Assembly: GCA_942490855.1 (NCBI GenBank)
Contig: CALNYS010000002.1
Location: 1 to 64,000, forward strand
DNA: 64,000 nt
From: CALNYS01 sp942490855
GTDB lineage: Bacteria > Planctomycetota > Phycisphaerae > Phycisphaerales > UBA1924
Direction: 5' to 3'
Shown: one piece after another, positions 1 through 8,498 of the stretch
Numbering within the stretch: position 1 is the stretch's first letter
How the letters are laid out: every line of letters starts with the position of its first letter
Program-made: the position numbers and the translations under genes
The notes under the pieces: model-generated
Seen by the model: the letters and a program-made list of their open reading frames with translations, nothing else
Database searches by the model: none
Told to the model about the DNA's origin: nothing

Positions 1-378
1 CGCGAGCATCGTCGCGTCGAGCTCCCCGAGGAACGCGTCCCTCGCGCCCTTCAGCACGCCCCGCAGCGCGCACGGGCCCTCGAGCGGGCACCCGCCGTCG
101 TCGCGCAGGCATTCCACCAGCGCAAGGTCCGGCTCCAGCGCCCGCACCACGTCGCCGACGCTCACGCGAGCCGGGTCCACAGAGAGTTCCACGCCGCCGG
201 CGCGCCCACGTGATGTCTCCACCCACCCCAGCGCATGCAGGTCCTGCACCACCTTCGAGAGGTGGTGCGCCGAGACGTCAAAGAGCCGGGCCATCTCCGC
301 CACGGTCCGTCGCGTGTCCTGCGCCGCCAGCAGCATGAGCACGCGCAGCGCGAAGTCCGTCCGGTCGGTGAGCTGCAT
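1..378 (-). CDS. nsrR: NsrR-type Rrf2 family transcriptional regulator, 3' end outside window
   Basis: Reading leftwards from an ATG at 378, the frame is open to the window edge and gives 126 residues. It starts MQLTDRTDFALRVLMLLA, the usual N-terminus of Rrf2 winged-helix regulators, followed by a helix-turn-helix at about residues 25-50. Three cysteines at about 90, 97 and 103 match the Fe-S cluster ligands of NsrR and IscR. Rrf2 proteins of this type sense nitric oxide or Fe-S status through the cluster. The divergent neighbour is a truncated haemoglobin, a typical NsrR target, so nitric-oxide-responsive repression is inferred. The C-terminus is cut off by the window. Confidence 0.85.
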   Translation of the reverse strand, partial: MQLTDRTDFALRVLMLLAAQDTRRTVAEMARLFDVSAHHLSKVVQDLHALGWVETSRGRAGGVELSVDPARVSVGDVVRALEPDLALVECLRDDGGCPLEGPCALRGVLKGARDAFLGELDATMLA

Positions 379-410
379 GGTTGATCCTCGCTGCCGGGTC
401 GCCTAATCTG

Positions 411-423
411 GTATCCACGATAC
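411..423. promoter_or_regulatory. Candidate Rrf2/NsrR operator
   Basis: A perfect inverted repeat, GTATC-CAC-GATAC, lies in the 61-nt gap between the divergent NsrR-like and haemoglobin genes, just upstream of the haemoglobin ribosome binding site. Rrf2 regulators bind short palindromes of this size. The assignment rests on position and symmetry only. Confidence 0.5.
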
Positions 424-439
424 TTCTTTGGAGGACGCG

Positions 440-868
440 ATGCAAGACCAGGAACTCACCCTCGCCGAGCACGCCGAGCGCAGGCGCCCGATCGACGCCA
501 CCCTCGAAGCGGAGATCGGGCGCCTTGTTGATCTCTTCTACGAGCGCACCCGCGCCGACCCGCTGCTCGGGCCGGTGTTCGAGCTCCACGTCGCCGACTG
601 GGACGCGCACCTCGCGACCATGCGCGACTTCTGGACCTCCGCCGTCTACCGCACCGGGCGCTACTCCGGGCGCCCCTTCGAGGCGCACCGCCCCCTGAGC
701 GAGCTCACCCCCGAGCACTTCGCCCGCTGGCTCGCCCTCTGGGAACAGACGGTCCGCGACGCCGTGCGCTCCCCCGCCGACGCCCCGCTCCTCTCGCTCG
801 CGCGGCGCATGGCGATGAACATCTCCTCGCGCATGAACATCCCCGTCTCGCTCCCGGACGCCGGGTGA
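440..868 (+). CDS. Group III truncated haemoglobin
   Basis: A 142-residue protein in the size range of group III truncated haemoglobins. The motif PEHFARWLALW at about residues 91-101 matches the F-helix region of this group, with His93 as the expected proximal haem ligand; the aromatic-rich FW and VY positions at about 64-70 are also typical. The ATG at 440 is chosen because GGAGG at 430-434 precedes it by five bases; an in-frame TTG at 428 overlaps that site. These globins bind O2 or NO. With a divergent NsrR-like gene, a role in nitric oxide detoxification is inferred. Its stop overlaps the next start. Confidence 0.85.
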   Translation: MQDQELTLAEHAERRRPIDATLEAEIGRLVDLFYERTRADPLLGPVFELHVADWDAHLATMRDFWTSAVYRTGRYSGRPFEAHRPLSELTPEHFARWLALWEQTVRDAVRSPADAPLLSLARRMAMNISSRMNIPVSLPDAG

Positions 869-1338
869 TGGCCCCGCTCCCGACGCAGCGCGCCACGGCG
901 ACCTTCTACACGGGGCTGATCGTCGGCGTGTCGTTCTACGCGACGTCGATCAAGTTCCTCGCGCCCTCGGTCCCCCTGCCCCAGCTGCTCGACGTCGGGC
1001 GCCAGACGTTCGGGCACATGGTGTGGATCGAAGCGCCGCTCGCCGCGTGGCTGCTCGTCCGTTCGCGCGGGCTCCCCCGCCCGAGAGCCGTGCTCGCGCT
1101 GGGTGTCGCCCTGCTGGTCGCCCTCCAGCACGCCGCCCTGCGCCCCCTCCTCGACGCCCGCGTAGAGCAGATCCTCAACCGCGAGGACCCGGGCCCGTCG
1201 AGCCTGCACCTCGTGTACATCGGGATCGAAACGCTCAAGCTCGCGGCGCTGCTCGCGCTGGCCATGCTCCCGTTGCGCCGCGGTGACGGCCCAACCGGCG
1301 CCGGGACGCCATCGCCTGCCGAGGCGCCGACCGCCTGA
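868..1338 (+). CDS. Small integral membrane protein, unknown function
   Basis: The ATG at 868 overlaps the stop codon of the globin gene (TGATG), so the two are probably translationally coupled. The product is about 156 residues with four likely transmembrane helices at roughly residues 10-30, 45-65, 75-95 and 120-140, and a short Ala/Pro-rich C-terminal tail. A conserved-looking stretch GRQTFGHMVWIEAPLAA lies between helices 1 and 2, and polar residues including His and Glu occur within or beside helices. I do not recognise the family with certainty. Coupling to the globin suggests membrane-side nitric oxide or respiration physiology, which is only inference. Confidence 0.65.
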   Translation: MAPLPTQRATATFYTGLIVGVSFYATSIKFLAPSVPLPQLLDVGRQTFGHMVWIEAPLAAWLLVRSRGLPRPRAVLALGVALLVALQHAALRPLLDARVEQILNREDPGPSSLHLVYIGIETLKLAALLALAMLPLRRGDGPTGAGTPSPAEAPTA

Positions 1339-1457
1339 CTGGTGTTCTCGCGTGGGTCCCGACGCGTGCCGCGAGCAGGAGGACAAGCAGGACGCGACAA
1401 GACCGACGAGACCCGGGACGCGTCGCGGTACAGTTTCCGTACCAACGGAGGCCCCCA

Positions 1458-2972
1458 ATGCGATACGTCGCTTTGCTCGCTTGTCTTCTCTCCGCTCCCG
1501 CTCTCGCGCAACCGATCGTGATCGACGGCGAGTTTGATGACTGGGAGAACGCTGGGGTAGTCGTCGCCCTGAACGACCCGGCGGGCGACGCGGTCGGGCC
1601 GTTCGACATCAGGCGGGTCTGGATCACCGCCGACGACGACCGCTACCTCTTCAGCTTCGAGGTCGGGACCGACGCGTTCAACCTCCAGTCCGGAGCGTAC
1701 GCCCCGGAGCTGGGCCTTCGCTTCGATATCGATCTGAACGGGTCGATGATCTCCATCGACACGTTTATGCACACCGTCTTTGTCACGCCCGCCGGCGGTG
1801 ATCCGACGCAGCTGTCCGGGACCAGCGCGGGTCTCGTGATCATGCCCACGTTCGCCTCCACGCGGTACGAGATGGCGGTCCCGCGAGAGCTCATCCCCGA
1901 GTTCCCGATCGTCGTGCTCCGGATCCGGGGTTCCGACACCGCCGACGCGGCAGCCGTGCTGTTTACGACTCAACCCAACCCGGAGCTGACAGCAACCGCG
2001 TCGCGCCACCCGGACGCCCACCTTCGGATCGCTTCGCTGAACACGGAACGCACCGGCATTCTCGACGCCGCTCAGCGCCCGGCGCTCAGCCGTTTGGTGC
2101 AGGCGGCGCGAGCCGACGTGTACTGCATCCAGGAAGAGTACGCGTCGACCGGCGCCGACCTCGCGGCGTTCTTCGCTGAGGCCGACCCCTTCGGAGACGG
2201 CGCGCCGTGGAACGTCGTGAAAGAAGGCGACCACGCGGTTGTCAGCCGCATGGCCCTCGCCGAGTCGCCGCTCGCGTCCTTCGGCGCAGGAGCGTTCGTC
2301 GATCTCAGCCCGCTCGGGCGCGACCCGGTGCTGATCCTGAGCATCCACCCACAGTACGGGGGCTACGTCGGCAATCACCAGGACGCGATACGGATCGCGT
2401 TCGCGAAGGCGCTCGCCGAAGCGCTGCAGGACATCGCCGACGGCGCGATCGAACCCACCCACCCCGGCTCCTCGATCGCGCCGGTCTTCGTCGTCGGCGA
2501 CTGGAACCTCGTGGGCTCGCGCACCCCGCTCACGATCCTTGAGACCGACGCCGGGCTCGCGGCGCCCCCACTGATCGATCTCGGCTCCGGCGGGAGCGCC
2601 GTGACCTGGCGGAGCATCCCGTCCTCGCTCACGATGTTCTTCCCCGGGCGCCTGGACCTCATGGCCCATAACCCGACGCGCACCACCCGCCCGAACGCCT
2701 TCGTCCTGAACACCCAGACGCTCTCGAGCACGCAGCTCAGCGAGCTGGGCCTGCTCGCGGACGATTCGTTCGAGGCCTCCGATCACCTCATGCTCGTCGC
2801 GGACTACGCCTTCACGCCCCAGAGCCCCGACCTCAACGCCGACGGCGTGGTGGATTCCTCGGACCTGGCGTTCCTGCTGGCGTTCTGGGAGCAGGGCGGC
2901 CCGGCGGACCTGACGGGGGACGGGGTCGTGGACTCCTCGGACCTGGCGGTGATCCTGGCGGCGTGGGATTGA
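1458..2972 (+). CDS. Secreted endonuclease/exonuclease/phosphatase-like protein with dockerin-type repeats
   Basis: A 504-residue protein. Residues 1-18 form a signal peptide ending in Ala-Leu-Ala-Gln. Residues about 20-170 form a beta-rich domain of unknown type. Residues about 190-455 resemble the endonuclease/exonuclease/phosphatase fold: LRIASLNTERTG opens the domain, CIQEEY supplies the usual Gln-Glu after the second strand, VVGDWNLVG matches the GDfN motif and a late SDHLML matches the catalytic Asp-His. The last 50 residues hold two calcium-loop repeats, each beginning D-x-N/T-x-DGVVDSSDLA, like type I dockerins. An extracellular phosphodiesterase or nuclease is inferred; the substrate cannot be told. 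Confidence 0.75.
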   Translation: MRYVALLACLLSAPALAQPIVIDGEFDDWENAGVVVALNDPAGDAVGPFDIRRVWITADDDRYLFSFEVGTDAFNLQSGAYAPELGLRFDIDLNGSMISIDTFMHTVFVTPAGGDPTQLSGTSAGLVIMPTFASTRYEMAVPRELIPEFPIVVLRIRGSDTADAAAVLFTTQPNPELTATASRHPDAHLRIASLNTERTGILDAAQRPALSRLVQAARADVYCIQEEYASTGADLAAFFAEADPFGDGAPWNVVKEGDHAVVSRMALAESPLASFGAGAFVDLSPLGRDPVLILSIHPQYGGYVGNHQDAIRIAFAKALAEALQDIADGAIEPTHPGSSIAPVFVVGDWNLVGSRTPLTILETDAGLAAPPLIDLGSGGSAVTWRSIPSSLTMFFPGRLDLMAHNPTRTTRPNAFVLNTQTLSSTQLSELGLLADDSFEASDHLMLVADYAFTPQSPDLNADGVVDSSDLAFLLAFWEQGGPADLTGDGVVDSSDLAVILAAWD

Positions 2973-2982
2973 ATCGATTCGA

Positions 2983-3011
2983 TTGCCGGATGGTCTAGGC
3001 GCGGGTAGACT
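2983..3011 (+). promoter_or_regulatory. Sigma-70 type promoter for tRNA-Pro
   Basis: TTGCCG at 2983-2988 and TAGACT at 3006-3011 are separated by exactly 17 bases and end 14 bases before the tRNA 5' end. This fits a housekeeping promoter. Confidence 0.6.
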
Positions 3012-3025
3012 CCCCCTCCACGCTT

Positions 3026-3099
3026 CGGGGCGTAGCGCAGCTTGGTAGCGCGTTTGACTGGGGGTCAAAAGGTCGCAGGTTCAAATCCTGTCGCCCCGA
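3026..3099 (+). tRNA. tRNA-Pro(GGG)
   Basis: A 74-nt cloverleaf. The acceptor arms CGGGGCG and CGCCCCG pair fully, the D stem is GCGC/GCGC, the anticodon stem is TTTGA/TCAAA with loop CTGGGGG (anticodon GGG at 3060-3062), and the T arm GCAGG-TTCAAAT-CCTGT is canonical. The discriminator base is A, and the 3' CCA is not encoded. Confidence 0.96.
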
Positions 3100-3115
3100 C
3101 TTTTAAGAGATCAAG

Positions 3116-3146
3116 CCCTTCGACGAGCACGTCGGAGGGTTTTTTC
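3116..3146 (+). terminator. Rho-independent terminator after tRNA-Pro
   Basis: A 10-bp stem (CCCTTCGACG with CGTCGGAGGG, one G-T pair) closes a four-base loop and is followed by seven T residues. Confidence 0.85.
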
Positions 3147-3291
3147 ATTGTTGCACATAGAATCGCGACGCCGGCGGGGCAGCGTTGGCCTCTGCTCCCG
3201 GACTCGTCCGAACCGAGCGGCACGCACCCATCAGCACCTCGTCTTTGCTCCGCGAGGATGATCTGGAGTGGCCGGACAAGGGAGGGAAGCG

Positions 3292-4650
3292 ATGAACCAG
3301 ACAGCCCGCGAGACGCACCGCGACAACACGATCCGCAGAGCTCTTCGGCTCCGTCCTCGGCGGCGCGGTTCGCCGCGTACCGGGTGCGGGCGCTACACCC
3401 GAGCCTCGGTCGCGGCTGCGTTTCTCCTGCTCGCCCCCGCCATGCCGTCCGCCTCGGCGCAGGACGGGCTCGCGGACGCGCGCCGAGGCTTCCACACTCG
3501 GCTCGTCGAAGAGCGGCGCGTGGACCGCCCGCTCGATCCGCCTCCGCCGGACATCTTTACGCTCGTCGACTACCAGTCACCGGCCGGCCCCATGCGGGCC
3601 TACCTGTCGGTTCACACCGACATCGAGCCGGGCGAACGCCGCCCCGCGATCGTCTGGCTGACGGGTGGGTTTCCGGCCGCACGCGGGGGAAACGGGATCT
3701 GGACGCGGGGGGCGATTGAGAACGACCAGTCCGCGTCGGCGTATCGCGACGAGGGCGTTGTGATGCTCGTGCCGACCGTGCGAGGGACCGCCGACAACCC
3801 CGGCATGCAGGAATCGTTCTTCGGCGAGGTCGACGATGTGCTGGCCGCCGCCGCGTACCTGCGCTCGCTTCCTACGGTGGATCCCGACCGCATCATCCTC
3901 GGGGGTCACAGCACCGGGGGCACGCTCGCCCTGCTCGTGGCGGAGTCCACGGATCTCTTTTGCGCGGTCGTCGCGTTCGGCCCGGTTGCGCGCGTCACCG
4001 ATTACGGCGGGCGGACCTGGCCCTTCGATCCGTCGGACCCCGCGGAGGTGCGCCTGCGCTCCCCGCTGTACTTCCTCGACGCGATCCGCACACCGACTCT
4101 GGTAGCGGAGGGCGATCGTGCGAACATCGAGGACCTCGTCATGCTCGAGGAGGCGACCAGCAACCCGAACATCGCGTTTGCGCTGCTGAAGGACGAGGAC
4201 CACTTCACGCCGCTCTCGCCGGTGAACCGCTGGCTTGCACGAACGGTCAGGCACGGCGGTGACGAGGAGCTGCGCTTCGATGCCGACGAGGTGCATGCTG
4301 TTGTTCGCTCCTACTACCGCGAACAGCGAGAGGCACGAGACCTGCGATTGCTCGCTGAGCGGCGAGCCGATGGAGCCGCGCTGGGCGAGACCGCGACAGT
4401 CGAGTTCGTCTGCGCTCTCCGCACCGCATCGAGACTGGACGCCGTACGAACCGCCTTCGACGGCTTCGAACCCGGCGAGGTCTCCGAGGAGACAGACGCG
4501 GACGGTCGTCCGTACCTCCGGTTGCGATGGCGCCGGACCCTCGCCCTCACCCCGCAGGAGATCTTTGACGCCTCGGCCGAATTCAGGACCGCCTGCCGGG
4601 CCGCCTGGGTGCGGGACCAAGGCTGGGACCTCGTCGCCGATAGTCGCTGA
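3292..4650 (+). CDS. Secreted alpha/beta hydrolase (prolyl oligopeptidase-like) with RraB-like C-terminal domain
   Basis: A 452-residue protein from the ATG at 3292, preceded by GGGAGG. An in-frame GTG at 3268 has no such site. The N-terminus is Arg-rich, then a hydrophobic segment at about 39-55 ends in SASAQ, a plausible long signal peptide. The hydrolase core at about 85-320 contains GGHSTGG, the nucleophile elbow with Ser, a later acidic residue near VAEGDRAN and a His in KDEDHFTP, giving a catalytic triad of the S9 type. Residues about 365-450 form a separate alpha/beta module ending in GWDLVADSR that weakly resembles RraB. The hydrolase call is firm; the second domain is tentative. Confidence 0.75.
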   Translation: MNQTARETHRDNTIRRALRLRPRRRGSPRTGCGRYTRASVAAAFLLLAPAMPSASAQDGLADARRGFHTRLVEERRVDRPLDPPPPDIFTLVDYQSPAGPMRAYLSVHTDIEPGERRPAIVWLTGGFPAARGGNGIWTRGAIENDQSASAYRDEGVVMLVPTVRGTADNPGMQESFFGEVDDVLAAAAYLRSLPTVDPDRIILGGHSTGGTLALLVAESTDLFCAVVAFGPVARVTDYGGRTWPFDPSDPAEVRLRSPLYFLDAIRTPTLVAEGDRANIEDLVMLEEATSNPNIAFALLKDEDHFTPLSPVNRWLARTVRHGGDEELRFDADEVHAVVRSYYREQREARDLRLLAERRADGAALGETATVEFVCALRTASRLDAVRTAFDGFEPGEVSEETDADGRPYLRLRWRRTLALTPQEIFDASAEFRTACRAAWVRDQGWDLVADSR

Positions 4651-4651
4651 G

Positions 4652-4693
4652 CGCCCGGGGCGTTTCACGGTTGTGACGCCCTCGCCCCGGGCG
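4652..4693. terminator. Inverted repeat between convergent genes
   Basis: CGCCCGGGGCG at 4652-4662 is perfectly complementary to CGCCCCGGGCG at 4683-4693, with a 20-nt loop. It sits between the stop of the hydrolase gene and the stop of the convergent antiporter gene. There is no T tract, so it may be a bidirectional transcription block rather than a classical terminator. Confidence 0.45.
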
Positions 4694-4694
4694 T

Positions 4695-6455
4695 TCAAGG
4701 GCGGAGGCGCCAGAGCTTGCGGACGGCGTCGAGGAAGGCGTCGATCGTGGCGGGCGGCATCTCGCGGAGCTCCATCACCTTCCGCGCCAGGGCGAGGCCC
4801 GTCTCCCCCTCCTCGTACACCGAGATCGTCTCGTCCCACCCGCTGAGCGCCTCGGCCTCGGCGAGGTAGCGGGCGCGCATGATGATCTTGATGTCGGCGT
4901 TGAGCTCCTTGGCGATCTGGATCAGCCCGGACCGGTTCTCGGCGTGCGGCAACGTGACGACGAGGTACTGCGCGCGCCCGATGCCGGCGGTCTCGAGGAT
5001 CTCGGGGCGGGTGGCGTCGCCGAAGATCGCCGAGCGCCCCTCCGCGACGAGCGACTCGACGGTGCGGAGGTTCATCTCCACGACAACCGTGTGAAACCCG
5101 GCGTCGCGGAGGAGCCCATCCACCAGTCGCCCGGCCGGCCCGTACCCCACAACGATGGCGAGGGTCTTTCCCGTCTCGCTGATGCGCTCGGAGGATGCTT
5201 CGTTGACGCCCCGCCGCAAGCGGTCGGACTTGCCGTCCAGGAGTGTCCACAGCCAGGGGACGCGCCGGACGGACGCCTCGATCCGGTCGAGGGAGCCGAA
5301 GAGGATCGGGTTGAGGGTGATGGAGATCATCGCGGCGCCGACGAGGACCTGCTGCCCCTCGGCGGGGATCACGCCGTTAAGCAGCGCGACCTGCCCGAGG
5401 ATGAAGGAGAACTCGCCGATCTGCGCCAGCCCCAGCGCGACCGTGAGCGCGGTGCGACCGGGGTAGCCCAGCACCGACACGATCGCGAGCGCGGCGATCG
5501 GCTTGACCAGCATGACGATCCCCAAACCCGCGGCGAGCATGAGCGGCTCGCGCACCACGAAGCTGGGGTCGAACAGCATCCCGACGGCGACAAAGAAGAG
5601 AACGGCAAACGCGTCGCGCAGCGGGAGCGCGTCGGCCGCGGCCTGGTGGCTCGTCGGGCTCTGCGCGACGACCATGCCGGCAAGGAACGCGCCGAGCGCG
5701 ACGGAGACCCCGAAGAACGCCGCGGAGCCGACCGCGATCGCGATGGACAGCACGAGGACGGTGAGCGTGAAGAGCTCCCGCGATCGGAGCTTCGCGACGG
5801 CGCCGAGCAGCCAGGGGATGACGCGCGAGCCCGCGAGCACGAGGATCGCGACGAGCACGCCGAACTTGGCGAGCGCCACAACAATCGGCATGACCACGCC
5901 GCCGCCCGAGGTCGCGCGGGCGGCCTCGGCCGCGTCGCCGACCGCCATCATCGGGACGAAGACGAGAGCGAGAACCGTAAAGAGGTCCTCGACGAGCAAC
6001 CACCCCACCGCCGCGTGCCCGTGCGCGGTCGTGAGCATCTGCCTGTCGAGGAGGACCCGGAGCAGGACAACCGTGCTGGCGACGGCCATCGCCATGCCGA
6101 GCACCATGCCCGACTGCCAGGGCCACCCGAACGCCAGGAAGATGAGCGTCCCGACGACCGTCGCGGCGAGGCTCTGCGCGATGGCCCCGGGCACGGCGAT
6201 CCCCCGGACCGCGACAAGGTCCTTGAGTTTGAAGTGCAGGCCCACGCCGAACATCATCAGGATGACGCCGATCTCCGCGAGCTGGTGGGCGATCTGTTCA
6301 TCGCCGACAAAGCCCGGCGTGTAGGGGCCGATGACCACGCCGCCGAGGAGGTAGCCGACGATCGGCGAGAGCCCGAGTCGTTTCGTGGCCAGCCCGAGGA
6401 GCCACGCCGCGGCGAGTCCCGCCGCGAGCGTGGTCAGCAGCGGGAGTTCGGTCAT
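4695..6455 (-). CDS. ybaL: YbaL/KefB-type cation:proton antiporter (CPA2) with TrkA-N domain
   Basis: An inner-membrane protein of about 586 residues. The first 390 residues hold about a dozen transmembrane helices of the CPA2 family; SPIVGYLLGGVVIGPYTPGF near residue 30 and GVILMMFGVGLHFKLKDL near residue 65 closely follow E. coli YbaL. Residues about 425-545 form a Rossmann RCK domain (VVGYGPAGRLVDGLL) that binds a nucleotide and gates transport. K+ or Na+/H+ exchange is the family role; the ion is not determined. The start is uncertain: 6455 matches YbaL best, while in-frame ATGs at 6491 and 6533 would only add a non-conserved leader. Confidence 0.85.
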   Translation of the reverse strand: MTELPLLTTLAAGLAAAWLLGLATKRLGLSPIVGYLLGGVVIGPYTPGFVGDEQIAHQLAEIGVILMMFGVGLHFKLKDLVAVRGIAVPGAIAQSLAATVVGTLIFLAFGWPWQSGMVLGMAMAVASTVVLLRVLLDRQMLTTAHGHAAVGWLLVEDLFTVLALVFVPMMAVGDAAEAARATSGGGVVMPIVVALAKFGVLVAILVLAGSRVIPWLLGAVAKLRSRELFTLTVLVLSIAIAVGSAAFFGVSVALGAFLAGMVVAQSPTSHQAAADALPLRDAFAVLFFVAVGMLFDPSFVVREPLMLAAGLGIVMLVKPIAALAIVSVLGYPGRTALTVALGLAQIGEFSFILGQVALLNGVIPAEGQQVLVGAAMISITLNPILFGSLDRIEASVRRVPWLWTLLDGKSDRLRRGVNEASSERISETGKTLAIVVGYGPAGRLVDGLLRDAGFHTVVVEMNLRTVESLVAEGRSAIFGDATRPEILETAGIGRAQYLVVTLPHAENRSGLIQIAKELNADIKIIMRARYLAEAEALSGWDETISVYEEGETGLALARKVMELREMPPATIDAFLDAVRKLWRLRP

Positions 6456-6575
6456 CGCGGCGGCGAGGGTCGAGTGCGGCGTGAGAAGCATGGCCGATGG
6501 TAGCCCGCGCCGCGCGTCGCGGAGTGCGCGCATCGCGTTGCCGGGCGCGCGCCGCCCTCGTACGCTGACGCCCGC

Positions 6576-7208
6576 ATGAGCTACCCACCCTCACCCCGCC
6601 GTGTGACCGATGGCGCCGCGGCGCTGGCGCTGATGGCGGAGCACCCGTTTGCGCATCTCTTTACCTCGCACGGCGGCCAGCGGGTGACCCGCATCCCCTT
6701 CGTGACGGATGCCGACCACGATCAGCCCGTGCGGTTGCGCGGGCACGTGAACAGCCAGAACCCGCAGGCGCTGGATCTAGACGGCGCCCCGGTGCTGGTC
6801 ACGTTCTCCGGGCACGCGACGTACGTCTCCCCGAACTGGCGAGCCGACAAGACGCGGGGCGGCACGTACGACTACGAGGAGGTCGTCGTCCGGGGGACGG
6901 CGCGCGTTGTAGAGGGCATCGATCACTTCCGCGCCATGATCGACGACCTCTCTGCGCTGATCGAACCGCAGTACGCCGAGGTCGCCGACTACCCGGTGTG
7001 GCACACATCGATGGCCACGCCCGGGTACATCGAGCGCCTGATCCCGCACATCACGCAGTTCGCCATCGACGTCGAGGAGTGCGAGATGGTGTCCAAGCTG
7101 CACCAGCAGTTCCCGAAAGAGGACCAGCTGTCGGTCGCCGAGCATCTTTCCCGCTGCCGCCGCGACAGCGCAAGGGCGATCGCCGAGAAGATCCGCGCCC
7201 TGCCCTGA
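6576..7208 (+). CDS. PaiB-like FMN-binding split-barrel protein
   Basis: A 210-residue protein with the size and motifs of the PaiB family: PFAHLFTSHGG near residue 25, GHVNSQNPQA near 60, YVSPNWRADKTRGGTYDYE near 87-105, and a C-terminal motif near VSKLHQQFPKED, where PaiB proteins have KLSQN. These proteins share the pyridoxamine 5'-phosphate oxidase fold and bind FMN. B. subtilis PaiB was described as a negative regulator of sporulation and protease genes, but most relatives are probably small flavoenzymes. No operon partner; the next gene converges with a 5-nt gap. Confidence 0.8.
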   Translation: MSYPPSPRRVTDGAAALALMAEHPFAHLFTSHGGQRVTRIPFVTDADHDQPVRLRGHVNSQNPQALDLDGAPVLVTFSGHATYVSPNWRADKTRGGTYDYEEVVVRGTARVVEGIDHFRAMIDDLSALIEPQYAEVADYPVWHTSMATPGYIERLIPHITQFAIDVEECEMVSKLHQQFPKEDQLSVAEHLSRCRRDSARAIAEKIRALP

Positions 7209-7213
7209 ACGCG

Positions 7214-8440
7214 CTAGCTCGGGTCGAGCTCGCACGAAAGCATGACGTTGCACGGCGCGGGCGGGTATTCCATCTCGGCGCGGTAGCCCCGGAACTCCGA
7301 CGCGGGCCCCCAGCCCGAGAGCGCGAGGGTGTGCTCGATGAGCTCCCCGTAGCGCGCCAGGCGCGGCGTGGCGACCACCGGCGGGCTGCCGAGGACACGC
7401 GCGGGCGTCGGCTCGAGCACGGGCTCGCCCATGACCTCGTTGGCGCCCCACGGCGGCCTGTTCTCGAGCAGCCCGAAGACGTGCATGTTCATGTCGCCGA
7501 AGTGGGCGAGCGACCCGTGGAGGTAGACATCAAAGACCGAGGACTCCACCGGCGTGCGCACGCCCATGTGATACCGCGCCTGCGTGTTCTCGGGCTCGTA
7601 GTGCCTCGGCACCACGCGCCGGTGGATCTCACCCGCGATGCACGTCACCGCGCCGGCGCGCCCGAGCACACCCGGCGCGAGCTCGTCGTAGACCCAGCCG
7701 TTGGCGTCCTCGAACTGGCGGAGCTGCGGGAGCGGGTCGGAGCAGAACTCGCGGAGAAGCGGCATGCCGCCCGTGTCGGTCCCCGACGGGTCGAGCGGCT
7801 CGCGGATGAGGCGGTACGACTCCGACGCGGAATCGTTGCCCGCGCGCAGGACCCGCACGATCCACGGGACGCTCGGACGCAACCGCTCGAGCCCGACCAG
7901 CCCGCTGACCTGCATGACGTCGAGCTTCGTCTCGTCCTCCTCGCTCGGGCGGATGAAGAGCGTCATCACCTGCACCCGTGCGCGCACGCCCCACACCGCC
8001 GCGTGGGCGCGGTACAGCTGGCGGCGCTGCTCGAGTGAGTCGCGGGCGTCGACCCCGGCGTGCGAGTTCACCATGACCTCGAACGTGCGCCGATCGCCGG
8101 CGCTGCGCTCGACGAACTCGCGGAGCTTGTGGTCGGCCACGCGGACGCTGGACACGCGGCTGGCCGAGACGCCCGCGATGTCAGCGGCCTTCAGCACGAG
8201 TTCGATCCCGGCAGCGCCCGGCAGGTGCTTGAAGGCCGTCAGCTCGTCGGTGTCGTGGACAAAGCGGCAGACCTTCCACGCGAGCTTGTTGTCCAGACCC
8301 AGCGCCTTGGCGACGGCCGCCGGGCGGGCCGCGCCGAGGCCGGCCTCGGTCAGCAGGTCGGTAAACGCGCCGCGGGCGCTCCGCAGGACGTCGGAGGCGG
8401 CGGACTCAAAGCCTGTTGGTGATGCGTTAGCGGGAGCCAT
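7214..8440 (-). CDS. Unknown protein, paralogue of the product of 19188-20405; HTH-like N-terminus
   Basis: A 408-residue cytosolic protein from the ATG at 8440, preceded by AGGA at five bases. No signal peptide or membrane segment. Residues about 25-60 contain PAAVAKALGLDNKLAWKVCR, which looks like a helix-turn-helix, followed by a short PG-containing link. The rest is an alpha/beta region of unknown fold. It aligns along its whole length with the product at 19188-20405: both have the HTH-like block, a GVSA helix, an ARxQ-type strand before the central segment, and end in a GYR motif about 25-30 residues from the C-terminus. Function unknown. A DNA-binding regulator is inferred from the HTH-like segment and a palindromic promoter. 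Confidence 0.7.
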   Translation of the reverse strand: MAPANASPTGFESAASDVLRSARGAFTDLLTEAGLGAARPAAVAKALGLDNKLAWKVCRFVHDTDELTAFKHLPGAAGIELVLKAADIAGVSASRVSSVRVADHKLREFVERSAGDRRTFEVMVNSHAGVDARDSLEQRRQLYRAHAAVWGVRARVQVMTLFIRPSEEDETKLDVMQVSGLVGLERLRPSVPWIVRVLRAGNDSASESYRLIREPLDPSGTDTGGMPLLREFCSDPLPQLRQFEDANGWVYDELAPGVLGRAGAVTCIAGEIHRRVVPRHYEPENTQARYHMGVRTPVESSVFDVYLHGSLAHFGDMNMHVFGLLENRPPWGANEVMGEPVLEPTPARVLGSPPVVATPRLARYGELIEHTLALSGWGPASEFRGYRAEMEYPPAPCNVMLSCELDPS

Positions 8441-8498
8441 TCTCATCCTGTCGGTCGATTGCACGGGGCCTGTTGTGAATCTTCTTCACCCGCTCAAG

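Noticed and set aside
936..3068. 710-codon open frame on the minus strand over the globin-coupled gene and dockerin gene
   Set aside because: It is antisense to clear genes, Arg-rich and low in hydrophobic structure; a shadow of GC-rich codon bias.
3585..5250. Long minus-strand frame across the hydrolase gene and its terminator region
   Set aside because: It crosses an intergenic hairpin and is antisense to a gene with clear catalytic motifs.
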